64,000 nt of DNA from Urbifossiella limnaea (GCF_007747215.1 NZ_CP036273.1:5502322-5566321), one strand, 5' to 3'. Shown: positions 16,331-25,612, counted from the first letter of the stretch. Notes: a model not told the origin generated them from the sequence alone. Numbers and translations: made by a program.

Positions 16331-16359
16331 TTGACCAGCCGAAATCCTGCGGCTATGGC
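16331..16359 (+). promoter_or_regulatory. Sigma70-type promoter of the secretin gene
   Basis: TTGACC (16331-16336), a 17-bp spacer and TATGGC (16354-16359). It would give a leader of about 130 bases before the ATG at 16499. Confidence 0.5.
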
Positions 16360-16498
16360 CGGCCCGCTTTCGCACACACTCTCGACGCGGGGACCGATCA
16401 CCCCGTGCCCCCGGCCCACCGGCCGGGGCGGTTCGCGGCCGGCGTCGGGGGACGCCGGCCGGGCCGCGACGGGGTTCCTCGGGGAGGGGAAGGAGGCC

Positions 16499-19400
16499 AT
16501 GGTGTTCCAGGCTACGAAGACGGGCTGGAGGCGGTTCGCGGCCCGGCTGCTACTAGTCCCGGCGCTGGCCGGGGGCGCCGCCGCACTGGCCACCGCCCAG
16601 CCGCCCCGCCCCGGCGCACAAATGCCGGCCGCCGGGGGCGACCCGAAGTCCATGCTCAAGGACGCCCGCAAGGCGCTGTCCGAGGGCCGGTTCAACGACG
16701 CCCGCGACCTCGCCCAGCGGGCCGAGGCCAGCAACCCGACCGGCAAGTGGGGCCTGTTCGACGACACGCCCAACTCGCTGCGCCGCGACATCGAGAGCGC
16801 CCAGGCCAAGGCCAAGTCGGCCGAGGTCGAGAACCTGACGAAGCAGGCCAAGGCGGTGGCCACCCGGCCGGCCGCCAACGACGGCGAGAAGGCCCGCAAC
16901 CTCGACCAGGCGCTCCAGCTGGCCCGCCGCGCCGACCAACTCCACGGCCCGAGCTACGGGGTCCTGGAGTTTGGCGACCGGCCCGACCGCATGGTGAAGG
17001 AGTTCGAGTCGGCCCGCGCCAAGCTCGGCCCGGTGACCACCCTGCCGGCGATGGCCACGAACAAGGCCGCGCCGACGAGCCCGACGGCGATGGCCACGAA
17101 CAAGGCCGCGTCGCCGAACCCGACGGCGATGGCCACGAACAAGGCCGCGCCGCCGAGCCCGACGGCGATGGCCACGAACAAGGCCGCGCCGACGAGCCCG
17201 GTCCGGCCGGCCGTCGGCACGAACACGCCCGGCGCGCCGAGTGGCGTGATGCCGGCCGCCGGCACCGGTCGACCCGTCGCCCCGGTCATGCCGACCGCGG
17301 TGAACCCGCCGCCGACGCCGAAGGCACCTGCCATGCCCGTCGCCGGGCCGCTCAGCCCGATGAGCCCGGCGGCCCCGGTGGCCGCCGCGCCGGCCGCCGA
17401 CGCCAAGAAGGCCACCGCCCAGCGGCTGATGACCGAGGGCAAGCGGCTCGCCGACGGCGGCGACTTCGGCGGCGCCCACGCCAAGTACGTCGAGGCCGTC
17501 CGCGTCGGGGCCGAGTTCGCCGCCAGCGAGCCGAACCCCGGCCTGGCGCTGCAAGACCTGAACGTCCGCGGCGCGGCCGCCATCGACCGCCTCGTCCGCG
17601 AGGCGGCCGCCAAGACCGCCGCCCGCGACTTCCCGCGCGCCGAGGCCGCCCTCGACGCGGCCGGCGAGATCGCGTCGGCCCTGAGCCTGTTCGCCCGCCC
17701 GATCGACGAGGCCCGCACCGCGCTGCGGACGGCGTCGAACGGTTCGTCCGGCAACCCGACGCCGGGTGTCGTCACCCCGGCCGGCGGCCCCGAGACGCTG
17801 GTCAAGGCGCCGGAGCCGACCACCGGTTCCGTCACCGGCCGCCAGCTGATCGACCAGGCCACGCTGGCGTTCCGGCAGGGCGACTTCGAGGCCGCCCGCC
17901 GCATCGCGCTGCAGGCGCACAACGTCGGCGGCGTCCAGGCCGAGGCCCGCGGGCTGCTCAACCAGATCGACACGGAGGTGTTCGCCGCCAAGCAGCGGAC
18001 CGCCGCCCGGTCGCTGGAGGCCGCCGCCGGCGCCGCCAACAACAAGGACCACGGCCACGCCCTCGGCGTGCTCGTGCTCATCGACCCGAACCTCCTCCCG
18101 GCCGACGGCAAGGCCCGCCGCCAGGAGCTGATCGACAACTGCAAGGCGGCGCTGGAGAAGACCGGCGGCGTCGTGACCGTCGGCGGTCAGACGGGCGACA
18201 TGCCGCCGGTGGCGCCGCCGAGCACGACCCCGCCGACGGGTAGCGCCCCCGGCGTGGCGCGGATCGGGCCGGACGCCACGAAGGGCGGCGACCTCGTCAA
18301 CCAGGCCGACGCCATGCGGAAGGTGGCGGCGGACAAGCTGCGGTCCGAAGGGCTGAAGGTGCAGACCGACGCGCAGGCCGCGTTCGGCCGCGGCGAGACC
18401 GACCTCGCCATCCAGATGCTGACCGACTACGCGAACCGCGTCCGGGGGGAGAACCTCGACGCCGGTCGCACCGCGCTGCTGCTGCGGCCGGTGGACGCCC
18501 GGCTGGAGATGTTCCGCGTCATGCGGGGGCAGACGGAAGCCCTCGCCCGGGAGAACAACACCCGCCGCGAGGCCCGCGAACTGGTGACCGGCCGCGGCGC
18601 CGCCGAGGAGCAGCGGAAGGCCGAGGTGCAGCGGCTCGTGCGGCAGTACCACACCCTCGTGCAGCGGAGCGACTTCGCCGCCGCCGAGCGCGTCGCCCTG
18701 CAGGCCAAGCAGCTGGAGCCGGACGACCCCGGCGTCGCCGCCCTGGCCCACATGGCGAAGATGACCCGCCGCGTGCGGGAGGCCGAGGAGATCAAGAGCA
18801 ACAAGGAGGCGTTCGTCCTCAACGGGCTGAACGCGGCCGAGAAGCAGGGGCCGCTGGTGGACGTGGACAACCCCGTCTCCGTGCGGATCGACTCGGTGCT
18901 GAAGTCGCGGAAGCGCGGCACGCTGGACGAGTCGTACCTGCGGACGCGCTCGCCGGCCGAGTACGAGATCGAGACGAAGCTCGAGCGGCAGGTGTCGATC
19001 GACTTCGTGCAGACGCCGCTGTCGGAGGCGGTGGAGGGCGTGCGGGCGCTGACCGGGCTGCCGGTGTCGTGGGACACCGACTCGATCAGCAAGGCGGGCA
19101 TCAGCCTGGCCGTCCCGGTGAGCCAGTCGGTGGCCTCGATCTCGGCGAAGAACGCGCTGAGCATCATCCTCGACGGGGCCAAGCTGGCGTACGTCATCGA
19201 GTACGACACGGTCCGCATCACCACCGCCGACAAGGTGAAGGGCCGGCTGTACACGAAGGTGTACGCGGTGGCCGACCTGGTCACCCCGATCCCGAACTTC
19301 GCCCTGCCGGACTACGCCGACTTCGGCAAGATGCTGAACAAGAACCCGTTCAACTCGGGGAACGTGGTCATGCCGGGGCTGAACGCCCCGCAGGGCCCGG

Positions 19401-20767
19401 CGAACGTCCGCGGCGGGCTCCAGGGCGGCAACCCGGTCAGCGGGTCGCAGGCCACCATGCCCGGCATCGCCGGCGGCCAGGTGATCGGGAACGAGCGCGG
19501 CACCCTGCAGAACGAGTCGCTCGGCTCGGCCGGGTACGCCGCCACCGGGACCACCCGCGAGGAGCAGCTGATCAAGCTCCTCCGGTCGCTCGTCCGCCCC
19601 GGCAGCTGGGACGGCCCGACCGGCGGCAACGGCAAGGTCGAGTACTTCGACATCGGGCACGCGCTGGTCGTGAACCAGACGGCCGACGTGATCCGCGAGA
19701 TCGACGACCTGCTGCGGTCGCTGCGGCAGCTGCAAGACCTCGCGGTGGCGGTCGAGATCCGGATCATCTCGCTGTCGGAGACGTGGTTCGAGCGGATGGG
19801 CGTGGACTTCTCCATGAACGTGAAGACCCACAACACCCGGTTCGAGCCGTCGCTGACGACGAACCAGTTCCGGCCGGAGCCGTTCATCAACGACATCAAC
19901 AGCCGCGGGGCGACCGTGGGGCTGACCCCGGCCGGGAGCTTCACCCCCGACCTGGACGTGCCGCTGCGGGCGACCAGCTTCAACTACGCCATCCCCGGGT
20001 TCGGGAACTACCCGAACAACCCCGGGGCGAACGGCGGCGTGAGCCTGGGGCTGGCGTTCCTGAACGACATCCAGGTGTACATGTTCATGGAGGCCGCCCA
20101 GGGCGACCGCCGGGTGAACGTGATGCAGGCCCCGAAGATCACGCTGTTCAACGGGCAGACGGCGAACCTGGCCGTGCAGGACACGCAGTTCGTGGTGACG
20201 AACGTGGCCGTCTACTCCGTCAACGGCCAGATCGTGTTCGTGCCGCAGAACAACATCCTGCCGGCGAACCCGGTGCAGGACCCGACCGGGCAGATCGGCC
20301 TGGCGAACGTGGCCATCTCGGTGCAGGCGGTGGTGTCGGCGGACCGCCGGTTCGTCCGGCTGAACCTGCCGATCACCATGGTCGCGCAGTCCGGGGCGAC
20401 CATCCCGCTGTTCCCGTTCACGACGTTCGTGACCCCGATCTTCGAGGGCGGCAGCCAGGGCCAGCCGATCCCGTTCACGCAGTTCCTGCAGCAGCCGGCG
20501 TTCACCACCCTGGCCGTGCAGACGACGGTGGTGTGCCCGGACGGCGGCACGGTGCTGCTCGGCGGGCTGAAGACGCTGGGCGAGAGCCGGAACGAGTTCG
20601 GCCCGCCGTTCCTGAGCAAGATCCCGTACCTGAACCGGCTGTTCAAGAACGTCGGCATCGGGCGTGAGACGCGGCACATCATGATCATGGTGACGCCGCG
20701 GATCATCATCAACGCCGAGGAGGAGTACAACCAGACCGAGGGCGGCGGCCCGCTGGGCAACCGCTAA
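16499..20767 (+). CDS. Giant secretin-family outer-membrane protein with TPR-like N-terminal half
   Basis: A 1422-residue protein. Residues 10-35 form a signal or anchor segment (LLLVPALAGGAAALATA). There follow helical TPR-like blocks (40-110, 300-480, 600-760) interrupted by a Pro/Ala linker with a 13-residue repeat (185-234). An STN/N0-like domain lies near 820-920 (VSIDFVQTPLSEAVEGV), then N1-like segments and the secretin core, ending in VLLGGLKTLGES (near 1350) and FLSKIPYLNRLFKNVG. Secretins form gated channels for type II secretion or type IV pili. The usual gsp/pil partners are not nearby, as is common in planctomycetes. The start follows GGGGAGGGGA; a GTG at 16502 is also possible. 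Confidence 0.9.
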   Translation: MVFQATKTGWRRFAARLLLVPALAGGAAALATAQPPRPGAQMPAAGGDPKSMLKDARKALSEGRFNDARDLAQRAEASNPTGKWGLFDDTPNSLRRDIESAQAKAKSAEVENLTKQAKAVATRPAANDGEKARNLDQALQLARRADQLHGPSYGVLEFGDRPDRMVKEFESARAKLGPVTTLPAMATNKAAPTSPTAMATNKAASPNPTAMATNKAAPPSPTAMATNKAAPTSPVRPAVGTNTPGAPSGVMPAAGTGRPVAPVMPTAVNPPPTPKAPAMPVAGPLSPMSPAAPVAAAPAADAKKATAQRLMTEGKRLADGGDFGGAHAKYVEAVRVGAEFAASEPNPGLALQDLNVRGAAAIDRLVREAAAKTAARDFPRAEAALDAAGEIASALSLFARPIDEARTALRTASNGSSGNPTPGVVTPAGGPETLVKAPEPTTGSVTGRQLIDQATLAFRQGDFEAARRIALQAHNVGGVQAEARGLLNQIDTEVFAAKQRTAARSLEAAAGAANNKDHGHALGVLVLIDPNLLPADGKARRQELIDNCKAALEKTGGVVTVGGQTGDMPPVAPPSTTPPTGSAPGVARIGPDATKGGDLVNQADAMRKVAADKLRSEGLKVQTDAQAAFGRGETDLAIQMLTDYANRVRGENLDAGRTALLLRPVDARLEMFRVMRGQTEALARENNTRREARELVTGRGAAEEQRKAEVQRLVRQYHTLVQRSDFAAAERVALQAKQLEPDDPGVAALAHMAKMTRRVREAEEIKSNKEAFVLNGLNAAEKQGPLVDVDNPVSVRIDSVLKSRKRGTLDESYLRTRSPAEYEIETKLERQVSIDFVQTPLSEAVEGVRALTGLPVSWDTDSISKAGISLAVPVSQSVASISAKNALSIILDGAKLAYVIEYDTVRITTADKVKGRLYTKVYAVADLVTPIPNFALPDYADFGKMLNKNPFNSGNVVMPGLNAPQGPANVRGGLQGGNPVSGSQATMPGIAGGQVIGNERGTLQNESLGSAGYAATGTTREEQLIKLLRSLVRPGSWDGPTGGNGKVEYFDIGHALVVNQTADVIREIDDLLRSLRQLQDLAVAVEIRIISLSETWFERMGVDFSMNVKTHNTRFEPSLTTNQFRPEPFINDINSRGATVGLTPAGSFTPDLDVPLRATSFNYAIPGFGNYPNNPGANGGVSLGLAFLNDIQVYMFMEAAQGDRRVNVMQAPKITLFNGQTANLAVQDTQFVVTNVAVYSVNGQIVFVPQNNILPANPVQDPTGQIGLANVAISVQAVVSADRRFVRLNLPITMVAQSGATIPLFPFTTFVTPIFEGGSQGQPIPFTQFLQQPAFTTLAVQTTVVCPDGGTVLLGGLKTLGESRNEFGPPFLSKIPYLNRLFKNVGIGRETRHIMIMVTPRIIINAEEEYNQTEGGGPLGNR
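17051..17200 (+). repeat. 39-bp coding tandem repeat (about 3.8 copies) inside the secretin gene
   Basis: Units start at 17051, 17090, 17129 and 17168 and encode 13 residues each, beginning MATNKAAP. Copies differ by only a few bases, so the array is recent or kept uniform by recombination, and unit number could vary between strains. Confidence 0.9.
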
Positions 20768-20778
20768 CGGATGGTTGA

Positions 20779-20826
20779 GCGAAACGCGGACGCCCGGGGT
20801 GAACCCCCGGGCGTTTTGCGTTTCGC
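20779..20826 (+). terminator. Intrinsic terminator of the secretin gene
   Basis: A stem CGCCCGGGG/CCCCGGGCG (20791-20799 and 20805-20813) is followed by TTTT. An outer GCGAAACGC/GCGTTTCGC pair extends it to a symmetric structure that could also serve the opposite strand. Confidence 0.75.
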
Positions 20827-20874
20827 CGAATGACGATAGTCGAGCAGCGGCAACGAGGACGGCAGAGAAGTCCG

Positions 20875-20896
20875 TCACTCGTCATTCGTCATTCGT
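20875..20896. repeat. Heptamer repeat (TCATTCG) overlapping the peroxiredoxin stop
   Basis: Three 7-bp words (TCACTCG, TCATTCG, TCATTCG) run into the TAA of the peroxiredoxin gene. A matching CGAATGACGA on the opposite side (20828-20837) makes a loose inverted repeat. Confidence 0.55.
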
Positions 20897-21486
20897 TATT
20901 TCGCCGCCGCCTTCTCGAAGTACGCCTTCGACTCCTTCACCCCCGGCTTGATGGTCGCCGCGCCCGGCTTCCAGTCGGCCGGGCACACCTCGCCGTTCTT
21001 CTCGAAGAACTGCAGCGCGTCGAGCACCCGGATCGCCTCGTCCACGCTCCGGCCGAGCGGCAGGTCGTGGATCGTCGCCGCGCGGACGACCCCCTGCTTG
21101 TCGATGAGGAAGGTGCCGCGGAGGGCGATGCCGCCGTCGAGCAGCACGCCGTAGTCGGCGGCGATCTTCTTCGTCAGGTCGGCGACGAGCGGGTACTTCA
21201 GCCCGCCGAGCCCGCCGGTGGCGCGGGGCGTCTGGATCCACGCGAGGTGGCTGAACTGGCTGTCGATGGAGCAGCCGAGCACCTCGGCCCCGCGGTCGTG
21301 GAACTCCTTGATCCGGTCCGAGAACGCCACGATCTCGGTGGGGCACACGAAGGTGAAGTCCAGCGGGTAGAAGAACAGCACCACGTACTTGCCGCGGTAG
21401 TCGGACAACTTGACCTGCTTGAACTCCTCGTTCACCACCGCGGTCGCGGTGAAGTCGGGGGCTTCCTTCTGGACCTGGGCCGGCAT
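20896..21486 (-). CDS. 2-Cys peroxiredoxin (AhpC/Prx1 type)
   Basis: This 196-residue thiol peroxidase reduces hydrogen peroxide and organic peroxides in the cytosol. The peroxidatic cysteine is Cys48 in DFTFVCPTE, and the resolving cysteine is Cys168 in [12 protein letters not shown]. The pattern [26 protein letters not shown] and [12 protein letters not shown] is typical of the AhpC/Prx1 subgroup. The start ATG at 21486 has AGGAGA upstream. It appears to be transcribed alone. Its reductase (thioredoxin or AhpF) is not in the window. Confidence 0.95.
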   Translation of the reverse strand: MPAQVQKEAPDFTATAVVNEEFKQVKLSDYRGKYVVLFFYPLDFTFVCPTEIVAFSDRIKEFHDRGAEVLGCSIDSQFSHLAWIQTPRATGGLGGLKYPLVADLTKKIAADYGVLLDGGIALRGTFLIDKQGVVRAATIHDLPLGRSVDEAIRVLDALQFFEKNGEVCPADWKPGAATIKPGVKESKAYFEKAAAK

Positions 21487-21581
21487 CGGTTTGTCTCCTG
21501 TGGTGGGCCAACGGTGAATGATTAGGGACGGGGGGCCGGGTTTCCACCGCCGGCGGGAAGGCACGGCATCGGCCCGGCCGA

Positions 21582-22040
21582 TCAATACTCCTGCACCAGC
21601 AGCTCGCCGCCCGCCGCGAACCAGCCCTGCCCGTCGATCTGGTACACGCCGTCGGTCCGCGCCGCGAGCAGTCGGCAGGTCGCGGTCAGCAGCCTCTCCA
21701 GCGCCACCTCGTCGACCGCGTCCACCGGCTTGCGAACGACCACCAGCTGCTTCGTGAGCGCGACGCGCTCCACGAGCCCGGCGGCGTGCGGGCTGTAGTC
21801 GCACGTCTCCAGCTCAGCCGCGTGGGCGTTCAACTCGGCGCGGATGTCGTCCTCCGCGGTCAGGTAGCGGTCGAGCGAAACGGGCGTGTTCAGGCCCGGG
21901 AGGCGGAGCTCGCCGCCGGTCCAGCCGAGCTCGTCGCCACGGAAGTGCGGCTCGACCGGCAGCCCGGCCGCGTGCAGTTCCGCCGCCAGTTCCGAGGGCG
22001 CAACCTGCACGTCGCTCCGCCCGAAGACCCGATACCACAT
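21582..22040 (-). CDS. Hypothetical protein, 152 residues
   Basis: I do not recognise the family. The product begins [10 protein letters not shown] and continues with short strands and helices ([32 protein letters not shown]), a helix-rich middle and the end [18 protein letters not shown]. There is no signal peptide or membrane segment, so it is cytosolic. Codon use and GC match the neighbours, and the frame is closed neatly between two other genes, which supports coding. Confidence 0.65.
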   Translation of the reverse strand: MWYRVFGRSDVQVAPSELAAELHAAGLPVEPHFRGDELGWTGGELRLPGLNTPVSLDRYLTAEDDIRAELNAHAAELETCDYSPHAAGLVERVALTKQLVVVRKPVDAVDEVALERLLTATCRLLAARTDGVYQIDGQGWFAAGGELLVQEY

Positions 22041-22171
22041 GCCGTTCCGCCCCCGGTTGAAACCCGGAGGTCATGGTACGAAGTACAGATGACGGCCGAC
22101 CGGCCTGTTCCCGGGTCGGTCGGTGAGGCTAAGATCACACCATCCCACTCGCACCCGCCGCTGGAGCCGCG

Positions 22172-23431
22172 ATGACGCCGACCGTGAACGGGGAACTCGT
22201 CAACCGCGTGCAGCAGCTCCGCCTCGACGGCCAGCTCGGCACCGACACCGGCTCCGGCCGCGGCGGGTCGTGGGTGCCGTGGCTTCTGTGCGGCCTCCTC
22301 GCCCTCAGCTGGGTCGGCGTCGGCGTCCGCTACTACCGCCAGCCGAGCGCGGCACGCACCGCCGACGGCGTCGAACCTGCCGCGAAGGCGGCCCCGACCA
22401 CCGCCGCGCCCGCCGCGTCCGGGCCGGCCGCGGCGCCGGGCGAGGTGCTGCTGCCGCTGAAGGGGAATCTGATTCCGTACCTCCAGATCGCGGTCAGCCC
22501 GCGAGACGTGGCCGGGGAAATTACCAGCATCACCTTCTGGGAAGGGAAGCGGGTGAAGCAGGGCGAGACGCTCGCCACGCTGCTGAACTCGCAGTACGCG
22601 AACCGGTTCAAGACGGACGAGGCGTCGGTGCGGTCGGCCGAGGCGCAGGTGTCGAAGGCCGAGGCGGGCGAGGTGGCGGCGGCGGTGCGGGTGGCGAAGG
22701 CGAAGTCGGCGCTGGCCGCGGCCGAGGCCCGGGTGACGCGGGCGCTGGCCGTGCAGGACCGCACGACGAAGGACTTCGAGCAGGCCCGCCAGCAGCGGCA
22801 GGCCGGCGGCATCTCGGCGCAGGAGTACCAGAAGTTCGACGCCGACAAGCTGGTTGCCGACGCCGACACCGTCGCCGCCCGCGCGGACGTGGAGACGGCC
22901 ACCCGCGAGGTGGAGGCGACCGAGGCCGAGCGGACCACGAGCAAGGCCAACACCCGGGCGGCGAAGGCCGAGGTGTCGGCCGCCGAGTCCCGCCGCGACG
23001 AGGCGAAGCGGCTGCTGGACAACTGCACGATCGTCGCCCCGATCGACGGCACCGTATTGACGAAGAAGGCCGACCGCGGCAGCCTGGTGAGCCCGGCGGC
23101 GTTCAACGTGTCGGCGAGCCTGTGCGAGATCGCCGACCTGGCGAAGCTGGAGGTGGAGTTGGACGTGCCGGAGCGGCAGATCACGCGCATCCGCCCCGGT
23201 CTGGAGTGCCAGCTGATGGCCGACGCCGACCCGGCGCGCGTCTACCGCGGCGTGCTCCACCGGGTGATGCCGATCGCCGACGACAGCAAGAACGTCATCA
23301 AGGTGCGGATCCGGGTGTTCCTGCCGCGCGACGAGGAGGCGGGGTCGTTCCTGAAGCCGAGGATGAGCGTCACCGCGATGGTCATCAACCGCCCGTTCAC
23401 GCCGACGCCCGGCGACCAGACGTGGGAGTGA
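22172..23431 (+). CDS. HlyD/MFP-type periplasmic adaptor
   Basis: The 419-residue protein has a cytoplasmic start, one transmembrane helix (about 33-52, PWLLCGLLALSWVGVGV), a lipoyl-like half motif, a long alpha-helical hairpin rich in Ala/Glu/Lys (about 150-280), the second lipoyl half (CTIVAPIDGTVLTKKADRG) and beta-barrel domains (VELDVPERQITRIRPG, VKVRIRVFLP). This is the architecture of membrane-fusion proteins that link an inner-membrane ABC or RND pump to an outer-membrane channel. An ABC ATPase follows after 99 bases, but no permease gene is adjacent. Confidence 0.88.
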   Translation: MTPTVNGELVNRVQQLRLDGQLGTDTGSGRGGSWVPWLLCGLLALSWVGVGVRYYRQPSAARTADGVEPAAKAAPTTAAPAASGPAAAPGEVLLPLKGNLIPYLQIAVSPRDVAGEITSITFWEGKRVKQGETLATLLNSQYANRFKTDEASVRSAEAQVSKAEAGEVAAAVRVAKAKSALAAAEARVTRALAVQDRTTKDFEQARQQRQAGGISAQEYQKFDADKLVADADTVAARADVETATREVEATEAERTTSKANTRAAKAEVSAAESRRDEAKRLLDNCTIVAPIDGTVLTKKADRGSLVSPAAFNVSASLCEIADLAKLEVELDVPERQITRIRPGLECQLMADADPARVYRGVLHRVMPIADDSKNVIKVRIRVFLPRDEEAGSFLKPRMSVTAMVINRPFTPTPGDQTWE

Positions 23432-23439
23432 CCCCGGTA

Positions 23440-23523
23440 GAAGGGGTGAGCGGGTGAAGGGGTGAACGATCCCCGCTTCACCCGCTCACCCCTTCACCCC
23501 TTCACACCTTCACACCTTCACGG
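23440..23523. repeat. Octamer-array palindrome (CTTCACCC) before the ABC ATPase gene
   Basis: Perfect 20-bp arms at 23440-23459 and 23476-23495. The right arm continues as six tandem 8-bp words, CTTCACCC-like, from 23476 to 23523, eight bases before the ATG. It lies inside the probable adaptor-ATPase transcript and could affect read-through or translation of the ATPase. Confidence 0.75.
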
Positions 23524-23530
23524 ATAGCTC

Positions 23531-24220
23531 ATGCCCGCGATCGTCGAAGTCCGCGACCTGCACAAGTCGTTCACCCGCGGCACCGAAACCATCGAGGTGT
23601 TGCAGGGCCTCACGCTGGACGTTGGCGAGGGTGAATTCCTGGCACTGATGGGGCCGTCCGGCTCCGGCAAGACGACGCTTCTGAACCTCATCGCCGGCCT
23701 CGACCGGCCGACGGCCGGGAGCATCACCGTCGGCCCGAACGCCATCTCGGCCATGTCCGAGAGCGAACTCGCCCGCTGGCGGACGCGGCACGTCGGCTTC
23801 GTGTTCCAGTTCTACTACCTGCTGCCGGTCCTCACCGCGTACGAGAACGTCGAGCTGCCCCTGCTGCTGCTGCCGCTGTCGAAGGCGCAGCGGCGGAAGC
23901 AGGTGGAGAACGCGCTGGACCTGGTCGGCCTGTCGGACCGGATGACGCACCGGCCCGGGCAGCTGTCGGGCGGCCAGCAGCAGCGCGTCGGCATCGCCCG
24001 GGCGCTGGTGACCGACCCGACGCTGATCGTGGCCGACGAGCCGACCGGCGACCTGGACACGAAGAGCGCCGACGCCATCCTGACGCTGCTGGACGTGGTA
24101 CGCGGCCAGCTGAACAAGACGATCATCATGGTGACGCACGACCCGAAGGCGGCCGCGCGGGCGCAGCGGACGCTGCACCTGGAGAAGGGGCAACTGGTGC
24201 TCGACACGGCGGCCGTCTAA
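23531..24220 (+). CDS. ABC transporter ATP-binding protein (LolD/MacB type)
   Basis: This 229-residue nucleotide-binding subunit has Walker A GPSGSGKTT (41-49), Q-loop VFQFYYLLP, signature LSGGQQQR, Walker B LIVADEPTGDLD and H-loop VTHD. The FQFYYLLP segment and GDLD after the Walker B place it in the LolD/MacB/FtsE group that energises FtsX-type mechanotransmission permeases. The preceding gene encodes a matching adaptor. The expected FtsX-like permease is missing here and must be elsewhere if the system is functional. Confidence 0.93.
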   Translation: MPAIVEVRDLHKSFTRGTETIEVLQGLTLDVGEGEFLALMGPSGSGKTTLLNLIAGLDRPTAGSITVGPNAISAMSESELARWRTRHVGFVFQFYYLLPVLTAYENVELPLLLLPLSKAQRRKQVENALDLVGLSDRMTHRPGQLSGGQQQRVGIARALVTDPTLIVADEPTGDLDTKSADAILTLLDVVRGQLNKTIIMVTHDPKAAARAQRTLHLEKGQLVLDTAAV

Positions 24221-24259
24221 TCTTCGCCGCTCGCGGCAAGGCACCTCACCAACTTGCGG

Positions 24260-24289
24260 TTGCACCCCCCTCCCCCGTTCGGGCACAAT
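24260..24289 (+). promoter_or_regulatory. Sigma70-type promoter of the glycosyltransferase gene
   Basis: TTGCAC (24260-24265), an 18-bp spacer and CACAAT (24284-24289), 30 bases before the ATG at 24320. Confidence 0.5.
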
Positions 24290-24319
24290 CGGCGGCCCAC
24301 CCGGGGGAAGGATTCCGCC

Positions 24320-25612
24320 ATGCGCCCGCTCCGCGTCGCCGTGCTCGACGAAGAACTGCCGTACCCGCTCACCTCCGGGAAGCGCATCCGCACGTTCAAC
24401 CTCCTCGCCCGCCTCGCCGACCGGCACCGCGTGACAGTCCTGTGTCACAAGAATCCCGACCGCGACGAGGCCGCCGCCGCGGAGGCCGCGTTCAAGGGCA
24501 TCGGCGTCGAGGCGGTCGTGGTCGAGCGGACGGTACCGTCGAAGTCCGGCCCCGGGTTCTACGCCCGCCTCGCGGGGAACCTCCTGTCGCCGCTGCCGTA
24601 CTCGGTCGCCACGCACGCCAGCCCGGCGCTCGCGGCCGCGGCGAAGCAGCTGGCCGCGGCCGGCCGCGTGGACCTGTGGCACTGCGAGTGGACGCCGTAC
24701 GCCCAGGTGCTGCGCGACGCCCTCGGCGACGCCGGCCTCGCCGCCGCCCGGTGGGTGGTGATGGCGCACAACGTCGAGTCGCTGATCTGGCGGCGCTACG
24801 TGGAGGCGGAGCAGAACCCGGTGAAGCGGTGGTACGTCCGCAAGCAGTGGCACAAGTTCGAGCGGTTCGAGCGGTGGGCGATGGCCGCCGCCACCACCAC
24901 CGTCGCCGTCAGCCCCGACGACGCCGCCCTGATGCGCGAGCGGTTCGGCGTGCGTAACTCGACCGTGGTCGAGAACGGCGTCGACACCGCGTACTTCCGC
25001 CCGCAGCGCGACGTGGAGCGCGACCCGGCGCGGGTCCTGTTCCTCGGCAGCCTCGACTGGCGGCCCAACCTCGACGGCGTGAACCTGCTGCTCAACAGCA
25101 TCTTCCCCGCCGTCCGCGCCCAGGTGCCGAACGCGACGCTGGCGCTGGTCGGCCGGCACCCCCCGGAGTGGTTGCGCGCCCGCGCCGCCGCGACGCCGGG
25201 CGTCGAACTGTACGCCGACGTGCCGGACGTGCGGCCATTCCTGGGCACGTGTGGGATGCTGGCCGTGCCGCTGCGGATCGGCGGCGGCTCGCGCCTCAAG
25301 ATACTCGAAGCGCTCGCCACAGCCACGCCCGTGGTCAGCACCCGGGTCGGCGCCGAGGGGCTGACCCTGACGCCCGGCCGCGACCTGGTCGTGACGCCCG
25401 ACCACGAGGGGATGGCCGACGCGATCGTGGCCGGGATTCGCCGGCCGGACGAGCTCGCCGAGCAGGCCGAGCGCGGCCGCGACGAGGTGCTCGAACTCTA
25501 CGACTGGGGGCCGCTCGCGGACCGGCTCGACGCGGTGTGGCGGCGCGCGGTCGGTCACGAACTCGTAACAACCCGCCAACGCGGGAGAGGCGCCGCCGTT
25601 CGGCCCGGGTAG
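24320..25612 (+). CDS. Glycosyltransferase, GT4-like (GT-B fold)
   Basis: A 430-residue cytosolic sugar transferase. The N-terminal Rossmann domain includes LDEELPYPLTSGKRIRTFNL; the C-terminal donor-binding domain has LFLGSLDWRPNLDGVN, ALVGRHPPEWL and the family motif GGGSRLKILEALA with its catalytic-site glutamate, then TRVGAEGL. Similar enzymes build polysaccharides or glycolipids by transfer from nucleotide sugars. Donor and acceptor are unknown. The start at 24320 follows GGGGGAAGGA. It stands alone with its own promoter. Confidence 0.88.
   Translation: MRPLRVAVLDEELPYPLTSGKRIRTFNLLARLADRHRVTVLCHKNPDRDEAAAAEAAFKGIGVEAVVVERTVPSKSGPGFYARLAGNLLSPLPYSVATHASPALAAAAKQLAAAGRVDLWHCEWTPYAQVLRDALGDAGLAAARWVVMAHNVESLIWRRYVEAEQNPVKRWYVRKQWHKFERFERWAMAAATTTVAVSPDDAALMRERFGVRNSTVVENGVDTAYFRPQRDVERDPARVLFLGSLDWRPNLDGVNLLLNSIFPAVRAQVPNATLALVGRHPPEWLRARAAATPGVELYADVPDVRPFLGTCGMLAVPLRIGGGSRLKILEALATATPVVSTRVGAEGLTLTPGRDLVVTPDHEGMADAIVAGIRRPDELAEQAERGRDEVLELYDWGPLADRLDAVWRRAVGHELVTTRQRGRGAAVRPG

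Noticed and set aside
17051-17200. Four regular 39-bp units, considered as a CRISPR-like array
   Set aside because: The units are contiguous without spacers, in frame and encode a regular 13-residue repeat in a protein linker.
16553-20878. Very long open frame antisense to the secretin gene
   Set aside because: It is a mirror of GC-rich codon use: composition is Val/Leu/Arg/Gly/His-rich without motifs, while the plus strand has clear secretin signatures.
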